9,714 bases of DNA from an uncultured Oscillospiraceae bacterium (GTDB lineage Bacteria > Bacillota > Clostridia > Oscillospirales > Oscillospiraceae), in NCBI GenBank assembly GCA_900752305.1, contig CAADUV010000105.1:1-9714 (forward strand), read 5' to 3'. The notes under the pieces were generated by a model. The model was not told the origin of the DNA. It saw only the letters and a list, made by a program, of their open reading frames with translations, and ran no database searches. How positions within the stretch are numbered: position 1 is the first letter of the stretch; every line of letters begins with the position of its first letter. The translations under genes were made by a program, and so were the position numbers. Below are positions 5,939 to 9,714 of the stretch, in pieces.

Positions 5939-6063
5939 TCTGAATCCGCCGTTGTTTTATGTGTCTGTTTTTCTGAGAAAGACAGTCCCATCCTCCAGCT
6001 CCGGTCTGAAAAACGGTACTGTCATCCTCCCTCTTTTTAGCAGTTTTGATCACTGCGTGGGAT

Positions 6064-6093
6064 ATTATATAAAGTTAAATAGTTATGTGTCGA
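6064..6093 (-). promoter_or_regulatory. Sigma-A promoter of the deleted thiolase gene
   Basis: On the minus strand, TCGACA (6093-6088) is followed after 18 bp by TATAAT (6069-6064). The -10 is perfect and the -35 matches five of six. Start near 6057 gives a leader of about 120 nt to the ATG at 5938. Confidence 0.7.
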
Positions 6094-6198
6094 CCGCAAG
6101 TCTCTTCCGCTCCGTCCTTTCCCCTCTCCCACTCCTCTCATCCCCCCCTCCGCAGTCCCTTCACACTGCACTTTTTTCTCTTCCACTTTCCACCCACT

Positions 6199-6262
6199 TT
6201 TGTGAATTTTGCCCTGTCCATCCATTCAAATCCCGCCTTCCCCACCTCCATTTGTGAATTTT
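6199..6262. repeat. Two direct copies of TTTGTGAATTTT
   Basis: The 12-mer occurs exactly at 6199-6210 and 6251-6262. The 52-bp spacing is close to five helical turns, so both copies face the same side of the DNA. They lie 55-118 bp upstream of the thl -35. A possible paired regulator site, unassigned. Confidence 0.5.
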
Positions 6263-6316
6263 TTAGAACTTTGCAAATTTAACACTAAATTCATTGTCTA
6301 TTTACGTGTATTTCGC

Positions 6317-6334
6317 TTGACAAACTTGTAACAA
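6317..6334. promoter_or_regulatory. Rex-like operator overlapping the thl -35
   Basis: TTGACAAACTTGTAACAA matches the clostridial Rex consensus TTGTTAA-N4-TTAACAA at 5 of 7 left-half and 6 of 7 right-half positions with correct spacing. It covers the -35 and half of the spacer, so a bound repressor would block RNA polymerase. Part of the match (TTGACA) is demanded by the promoter itself, which weakens the evidence. Rex is an NADH/NAD+ sensor reported to control butyrate-pathway genes in Clostridium. Confidence 0.5.
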
Positions 6335-6346
6335 AGTGTATATAAT
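6317..6346 (+). promoter_or_regulatory. Consensus sigma-A promoter of the plus-strand thiolase gene
   Basis: TTGACA (6317-6322) and TATAAT (6341-6346), both perfect, are separated by 18 bp. Start near 6353 gives a leader of about 90 nt. The strength fits the strong codon bias of the gene it drives. Confidence 0.88.
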
Positions 6347-6442
6347 AACCATGGTAGTTCGTTGTGAACGGATTCCCAACTGCGTGTAGTATTTTATTTT
6401 TTCGTAACAACAGTTTATTTTAATCATTCAGGAGGTTACACT

Positions 6443-7651
6443 ATGAATCCGAGAGATGTTGTCATCGTAAGTGCATGCCGTACCCCCATCGGCAAGAACA
6501 TGGGCCAGTTCAAGGACGTCCGTGCTCGTCAGCTGGCTATCACCGCTGGCGCTGAAGCCATCAAGCGCGCTGACATCGATCCTAAGCTGATCGACGGTAT
6601 CGTCATGGGCGAATGCTTCACCGCTATGGAAGGCTCCCTGGCAGCTCGTCAGGTCTCCATGAGACTGGGCTTCGACGAAAGATCCAACGCCTGCGTCGTC
6701 AACCAGAACTGCGCATCCGGCATGCGTGCTCTGGACATCCAGGCTAACAACATCCTGCTGGGCAAGGAAGACATCGGCATGGTTATCGGCGTGGAATCCA
6801 TGACCAACGCTCCTTATGTCCTGGAAAAGGCTCGTATGGGCTATCGTATGGGCGACTCCAAGATTTTCGATAACATGCTGCATGACGGCCTGATCGACGA
6901 ACTGTCCGGCGGCCACATGGGTCTGACTGCTGAAAACGTTGCTGAAAAGTATGGCATCACCCGTGAAGAATGCGACAAGATCGCTGTCCGTTCCCACAAC
7001 CTGGCTTGCAAGGCCATCGACGAAGGCATCTTCAAGGATGAAATCGTTCCCGTCGTGATCAAGTCCAAGAAGGGCGAAAAGGTCATCACTGATGACGAAC
7101 ATCCCATCCGCGGCTGCACCATGGAAACCCTGGCTAAGCTGAAGCCCGCCTTCAAGAAGGACGGCGTCATCACTGCTGCTAACGCTTCCGGCATCAACGA
7201 CGCTGCTGCAGCAGTCATCCTGATGAGCTGGGAAAAGTGCCAGGAACTGGGCAAGAAGCCCATGGCTAAGCTGGTCACCTGTGTCGCTGAAGGCGTTGCT
7301 CCCGAAGTCATGGGCCTCGGCCCCGCAGTGGCTATGCCCAAGGCTCTGAAGGCCGCTGGCCTGAAGTGGGAAGACATCGATTACTTCGAAGTCAACGAAG
7401 CTTTCTCCGCTCAGGTTCTGGGTGTTGAAAGAATGCTGAAGGAAGACTACGGCTATGTCGTCGATTGGGACAAGACCAACAAGTTCGGCTCCGGTATCGC
7501 TCTGGGCCATCCCGTTGGCTGCACCGCTCTGCGTATCATCGTCACCCTGGTGTACGAGATGATCCGTTCCGACTACAAGTATGGCATGGCTTCTCTGTGC
7601 GTCGGCGGCGGCCCCGCTCTGGCTTCCATCTGGACCCGCGATTTCTCCTGA
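6443..7651 (+). CDS. thl: Acetyl-CoA C-acetyltransferase (thiolase), complete
   Basis: A 402-residue cytoplasmic thiolase, the acetoacetyl-CoA-forming first step of the clostridial butyrate route. Catalytic residues are all visible: Cys90 in NQNCASGMRAL, His159 in GGHMGLTAEN, NEAF (318-321), His356 in LGHPVG and Cys386 in LCVGGG. The loop domain is complete (ITREECDKIAVRSH through DDEHPIRG), unlike the neighbouring thiolase. Near the active-site His the sequence reads HPVGCTALR rather than the common HPIGASGAR, and FGSGIALG rather than NGGAIALG, marking a different thiolase subgroup; substrate chain length is not proven. AGGAGG (6430-6435) lies 7 bases ahead of the ATG. The gene stands alone, without hbd, crt or bcd beside it. 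Codon use is strongly biased, as expected for an abundant enzyme. Confidence 0.95.
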   Translation: MNPRDVVIVSACRTPIGKNMGQFKDVRARQLAITAGAEAIKRADIDPKLIDGIVMGECFTAMEGSLAARQVSMRLGFDERSNACVVNQNCASGMRALDIQANNILLGKEDIGMVIGVESMTNAPYVLEKARMGYRMGDSKIFDNMLHDGLIDELSGGHMGLTAENVAEKYGITREECDKIAVRSHNLACKAIDEGIFKDEIVPVVIKSKKGEKVITDDEHPIRGCTMETLAKLKPAFKKDGVITAANASGINDAAAAVILMSWEKCQELGKKPMAKLVTCVAEGVAPEVMGLGPAVAMPKALKAAGLKWEDIDYFEVNEAFSAQVLGVERMLKEDYGYVVDWDKTNKFGSGIALGHPVGCTALRIIVTLVYEMIRSDYKYGMASLCVGGGPALASIWTRDFS

Positions 7652-7709
7652 TTGCTTAAGGAAAATCACTAGTCTCTCCACCTAGGAGAAACTCCAAAGG
7701 AAACTTTCC

Positions 7710-7741
7710 GCTCCCCATCCTTCGGGATGGGGAGCTTTTTT
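7710..7741 (+). terminator. Rho-independent terminator of thl
   Basis: GCTCCCCATCC (7710-7720) pairs perfectly with GGATGGGGAGC (7725-7735) around a UUCG tetraloop closed by C-G, followed by six Ts. It lies 58 bp after the thl stop. Confidence 0.95.
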
Positions 7742-7748
7742 ACGCCCG

Positions 7749-7922
7749 TTTTCCACACCACCTGCCGCCACACACAGCCACCTGTTCCCTCTCCAAACAC
7801 CACACAAAAGGGGTTTTCCACAGCGTATCCACAGACTTTTCCACAATTCCACCCCAAAACCGGTGTCAATCCTCACTGCCTGAGAAATAATTTGTGGACA
7901 AAACCGTGGATATTGTGGAAAT
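7749..7922. promoter_or_regulatory. Cluster of DnaA-box-like sites
   Basis: TTTTCCACA, which fits TTWTNCACA exactly, occurs at 7749-7757, 7814-7822 and 7837-7845 on the plus strand, with GTATCCACA (8 of 9 to TTATCCACA) at 7825-7833. On the minus strand are TTGTCCACA (7901-7893), ATATCCACG (7913-7905) and ATTTCCACA (7922-7914), each with one or two mismatches. The plus group starts 11 and 12 bp apart, about one helical turn, and faces the minus group across about 47 bp. This could be a DnaA-titration or DnaA-regulated site. No dnaA, dnaN or rep gene is in the window to support an origin. Confidence 0.5.
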
Positions 7923-7967
7923 AAGCACTTGACAAACGGGAATTAGAACGGATGTCTCATTCCCCAC

Positions 7968-8312
7968 TCAGAAATAACTGGGATCGGACACCTCAAAAGG
8001 CACGTCCAGCTCCGACCGGCGGAACGGCTCCTCCCCCACCTCCGGTCCCTCCGACAGGGCACGCTTGCCGCCGTTGCGGTTGGCCTTGTTGCGCTCGCAG
8101 ACCTTCCGGTACTTCTCATCGTTCAAGTCCAACCCCACCTTCAAAAACCAAAACGCCATCCCCACCAGGGTGTCCTCCCCATCCGGCAGCACACCGCGCT
8201 TCTCGTAATCCAGCATCACCCGGATGAGCCGCCCCACCTGCTGGTCGCTGAGGGTCGCCGTCTGCTCCTCGAAATCGTAGTACACAATGAAACTGTTCTT
8301 CTCCTTTGCCAT
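7968..8312 (-). CDS. DUF6291-like protein, function unknown
   Basis: A 114-residue protein. ATG at 8312 is chosen because AAAGGAG lies about 10 bases ahead of it, though the frame is open upstream to 8489. The segment MAKEKNSFIVYYDFEEQ, then LSDQQVGRLIRVMLDYEKRGVLPD (about 20-43), then MAFWFLKVGLDLNDEKY and a basic NKANRNGGKR stretch follows the pattern I know as DUF6291. That family is common in prophages and integrative elements of Clostridia, often near DnaD-like replication proteins. The acidic C-terminal tail (about 86-114) is not conserved in that pattern. No replication, integrase or structural phage gene is nearby, so this may be a solitary remnant. The gene reads toward the DnaA-box-like cluster. 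Family assignment is from memory of sequence patterns. Confidence 0.75.
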   Translation of the reverse strand: MAKEKNSFIVYYDFEEQTATLSDQQVGRLIRVMLDYEKRGVLPDGEDTLVGMAFWFLKVGLDLNDEKYRKVCERNKANRNGGKRALSEGPEVGEEPFRRSELDVPFEVSDPSYF

Positions 8313-8346
8313 CGTAACTGGCTCCTTTCTGTTAGATTCTCCCTGT

Positions 8347-8375
8347 ATCTTACGGATGCGAGACGCCTTCCGCAA
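8347..8375 (-). promoter_or_regulatory. Possible weak promoter of the DUF6291-like gene
   Basis: On the minus strand, TTGCGG (8375-8370) and TAAGAT (8352-8347) are separated by 17 bp. They match consensus at three and four of six positions, so the case rests mainly on spacing and location, 35 bp ahead of the chosen start. Confidence 0.3.
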
Positions 8376-8449
8376 GACCGCTGGCGCTGTTTTTTCCCAA
8401 ATCCTCCGCTTTTTCTCGTCAAACCGGACTTTTGGATGCAAAAACACCA

Positions 8450-8488
8450 AAGAATCTTCGTGAAAAAAGAAGAATCTTAAAGAATTCA
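8450..8488 (+). promoter_or_regulatory. Direct repeats on a 10-bp register upstream of the response regulator
   Basis: AAGAATCTT occurs at 8450-8458 and 8470-8478, and AAGAATTCA starts at 8480. Starts differ by 20 and 10 bp, so all lie on one helix face, 27 bp and more upstream of the -10 at 8515. OmpR/PhoB-family regulators typically bind such tandem repeats, so this may be an autoregulatory site. Confidence 0.45.
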
Positions 8489-8511
8489 TCTCCCTTTTCT
8501 AAACTGTTCCG

Positions 8512-8520
8512 TGCTATGAT
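8512..8520 (+). promoter_or_regulatory. Extended -10 promoter of the two-component operon
   Basis: TGC followed by TATGAT (8515-8520) forms an extended -10 with a five-of-six hexamer. There is no good -35 at 17 bp (CCCTTT), which would suit an activator-dependent promoter. The start would be near 8527, about 22 nt before the ATG. Confidence 0.55.
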
Positions 8521-8548
8521 AGAATGGAACAAGGAAAGGGGCTTTTTC

Positions 8549-9238
8549 ATGTATCAAATTCTCGTTTGCGACGACGATCACGACATCGTATCCGCTTTGG
8601 AAATATACCTCACCGGCGAAGGCTACGGCGTCACCGGCGCCTACTCCGGCCAAGAGGCCATCGACCTCTTCCAGCAGAACCAGTTCCACCTGGTGCTCAT
8701 GGACATCATGATGCCCGGCATGGACGGCATCGCCGCCACCGCGGAGCTGCGGAAGCTGAGCAACGTGCCCATCATCTTCCTCACCGCCAAGAGTGAGGAC
8801 ACGGACAAAATCCTGGGTCTGAACATGGGCGCGGACGACTACATCACCAAACCCTTCAACCCCCTGGAGGTCATCGCCCGGGTTCGCTCCCACCTGCGCC
8901 GGTACACCCAGCTGGGCGGCCAGATCTCTGCACCACACTTGTTCACGGTGGGGCCCATCGTCCTGGACGACGGAGCCAAGACCGTGACCGTGGACGGGGA
9001 ACCGGTGAACCTGACGCCGTTGGAGTTCCAGATCCTCCGCCTGCTCATGAGTCGGCCGGGACAGGTGTTCTCCATGGTGCAGATCTACGAGCAGGTGTGG
9101 AAGGACGTGGCACTGGGCAGTGAGAACACCGTGGCCGTCCACATCCGGCACCTGCGGGAGAAGATCGAGATCGACCCCGCTCACCCCCGTTACCTGAAGG
9201 TGGTCTGGGGGCTGGGCTACAAGATGGAACAGGGTTGA
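8549..9238 (+). CDS. OmpR/PhoB-family response regulator
   Basis: A 229-residue cytoplasmic transcription factor. The receiver domain (about 2-116) has acidic pocket residues Asp8-Asp10 (CDDD), phospho-acceptor Asp52 (LVLMDIMMPGMDG), switch Thr79 (FLTAK) and Lys101 (YITKPF). The winged-helix DNA-binding domain (about 132-227) shows LTPLEFQILRLLMSRPGQVFS, the recognition helix region SENTVAVHIRHLREKI and the C-terminal hairpin RYLKVVWGLGYKME. Length is typical. ATG at 8549 starts directly at the first receiver strand with GGAAAGGGG upstream; a longer frame from 8432 overlaps the promoter and adds no domain. The sensor gene follows after 22 bp. The sequence suggests a VanR/PhoP-like regulator, but the stimulus cannot be inferred. 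Confidence 0.96.
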   Translation: MYQILVCDDDHDIVSALEIYLTGEGYGVTGAYSGQEAIDLFQQNQFHLVLMDIMMPGMDGIAATAELRKLSNVPIIFLTAKSEDTDKILGLNMGADDYITKPFNPLEVIARVRSHLRRYTQLGGQISAPHLFTVGPIVLDDGAKTVTVDGEPVNLTPLEFQILRLLMSRPGQVFSMVQIYEQVWKDVALGSENTVAVHIRHLREKIEIDPAHPRYLKVVWGLGYKMEQG

Positions 9239-9260
9239 CCGTTCGGAAAGGATGTGCGCT

Positions 9261-9714
9261 ATGAAATTACCACGAACTCCCTCGTGGGCGAAACTCCTCT
9301 GCGCCTGTTTCGCCTGTCTCCTCCTAGGCGCCTGCGCCAGCCTGTCCCTCAGTGCCTTACAACTGTTCAGCCTCTACGGCACCAGCAGTACCGACGGTGG
9401 TGTGGCCGGTTCCTCGGTGGCAGAGGACTACTGCAAGGACGCTTGGGATCTGTTTGTCCTGTCCCAGCACAAAAAGAGCTTGACCTATTTGGGCAACCAG
9501 CGCCGTGACGCCCTGACGGAACAGCTGGATCTGGACAACACCAACTTCCGCTACCGTATCCTGGACATGAACGGCAAAGTCCTGGGCGGCAACATAAAAA
9601 AGGACTTATCCGGCGCAGTGGAGCGCACCTACGACGCCCTCTACCCCGCCTACGCCGACTCCGCTTACATCACGGGGGAGGAACAAGCCCTGCCGGCCGA
9701 GACGGTGGACGGGA
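9261..9714 (+). CDS. N-terminus of a membrane sensor, probably the cognate histidine kinase (cut by window end)
   Basis: The first 151 residues are visible. GGAAAGGA (9245-9252) precedes ATG 9261, 22 bp after the response regulator stop. Residues about 9-38 form a hydrophobic membrane segment (AKLLCACFACLLLGACASLS and on). The remainder is polar (for example DYCKDAWDLFVLSQHKKSL and FRYRILDMNGKVLGG), as expected for an extracellular sensor domain, and the FRYRILDMNGKVLGG stretch is reminiscent of a Cache/PAS-type strand pair. No second membrane segment, HAMP, H-box or ATPase domain lies within the window, so the kinase call rests on operon position and topology. Confidence 0.75.
   Translation, partial: MKLPRTPSWAKLLCACFACLLLGACASLSLSALQLFSLYGTSSTDGGVAGSSVAEDYCKDAWDLFVLSQHKKSLTYLGNQRRDALTEQLDLDNTNFRYRILDMNGKVLGGNIKKDLSGAVERTYDALYPAYADSAYITGEEQALPAETVDG

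Larger units (their letters stand above)
5939..6442. other. 504-bp divergent regulatory region between two thiolase genes
   Basis: It holds a minus-strand promoter (6064-6093), a strongly pyrimidine-rich stretch (6101-6160 has only 7 purines in 60 bases on the plus strand), two exact copies of TTTGTGAATTTT (6199, 6251), the plus-strand promoter and Rex-like operator (6317-6346), and a roughly 90-nt thl leader. Weak complementarity (GACAGT 5981-5986 with ACTGTC 6018-6023) lies in the minus-strand leader. I see no convincing gene on either strand. Confidence 0.7.
7652..7967. other. 316-bp region between thl and the DUF6291-like gene
   Basis: It contains the thl terminator (7710-7741) and then a cluster of DnaA-box-like 9-mers on both strands (7749-7922). 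No credible gene is present; short open frames on either strand are low-complexity readings of the CCACA-rich repeats. Confidence 0.75.

Noticed and set aside
4895..6040. 381-codon open frame on the plus strand antisense to the minus-strand thiolase
   Set aside because: It mirrors a thiolase with all family motifs, has no ribosome binding site, and reads as low-complexity His/Val/Ala-rich protein. It is a by-product of codon bias.
6072..6089. Possible second Rex site near the minus-strand thiolase promoter
   Set aside because: Only 5 of 7 and 3 of 7 half-site positions match, with no symmetry in the right half.
6428..7681. 417-codon open frame antisense to thl
   Set aside because: The sense frame encodes a complete thiolase with promoter, AGGAGG site and terminator. 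The antisense frame lacks any recognisable domain.
7669..7876. Short minus-strand open frames after thl
   Set aside because: They run through the thl terminator hairpin and the CCACA-rich box cluster, with no ribosome binding site.
7749..7922. A chromosomal origin of replication
   Set aside because: No dnaA, dnaN, rpmH or clear AT-rich unwinding region nearby. The sites are better reported only as a DnaA-box-like cluster.
7929..7934. TTGACA downstream of the DnaA-box-like cluster as a plus-strand promoter
   Set aside because: No usable -10 at 16-18 bp and no plus-strand gene follows.
9254..9508. 84-codon frame starting at 9254
   Set aside because: It is out of frame with the well-signalled start at 9261, which gives a membrane segment and stays open to the window end.

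Overview
The window looks like chromosomal DNA of an anaerobic, low-to-mid GC Gram-positive bacterium of the class Clostridia, probably a gut member of the Oscillospirales. This is inferred from AGGAGG-type ribosome binding sites, sigma-A promoters, clostridial protein families (a clostridial-style fn3 secreted protein, a DUF6291-like protein, a TmcAL tRNA ligase) and the pairing of acetate kinase with two acetyl-CoA C-acetyltransferases, which suggests an acetate and/or butyrate fermenter. No species can be named from sequence alone.

Layout. Bases 1-59 hold the 5' part of a minus-strand tRNA-Thr(TGT) with a consensus promoter and phased A-tracts behind it. Its anticodon stem does not pair, so it is either a pseudo-tRNA or poor sequence at a contig edge. 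Divergent from it are a small Cys-rich zinc-ribbon-like protein (194-403) and a sigma-region-4-like DNA-binding protein (444-803), closed by a strong terminator. A gene-free stretch with three structured or repetitive motifs (882-1001) leads to tmcAL on the minus strand (1033-2229). ackA (2426-3631) is divergent from tmcAL and has a clear promoter. After ackA comes a 145-bp block with two perfect hairpins, then a second, out-of-frame copy of the last ackA codons, and only then the terminator. A secreted fn3 protein (3945-4730) follows and shares a bidirectional terminator with a convergent thiolase (4802-5938, minus). A 504-bp divergent promoter region separates this thiolase from a second one (6443-7651, plus). 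After the second thiolase and its terminator come a cluster of DnaA-box-like 9-mers (7749-7922), a DUF6291-like gene (7968-8312, minus), and an OmpR-type response regulator (8549-9238) followed by the start of its likely sensor kinase (9261 to the window end).

How the parts fit. The thiolases condense acetyl-CoA to acetoacetyl-CoA, the entry step to butyrate. AckA makes ATP and acetate from acetyl phosphate. TmcAL uses acetate to modify elongator tRNA-Met. The plus-strand thiolase has a near-consensus promoter overlapped by a Rex-like (NADH-sensing) operator, which would link acetoacetyl-CoA formation to redox state. The minus-strand thiolase keeps its catalytic residues but lacks about 40 residues in the loop domain, so its activity is doubtful.

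I did not find a clearly new multi-gene system. The points most worth checking are the ackA 3'-end duplication around a palindromic element, the in-frame thiolase deletion, the two-sided DnaA-box cluster, the Rex-like operator, and the 10-bp-phased repeats ahead of the two-component operon.
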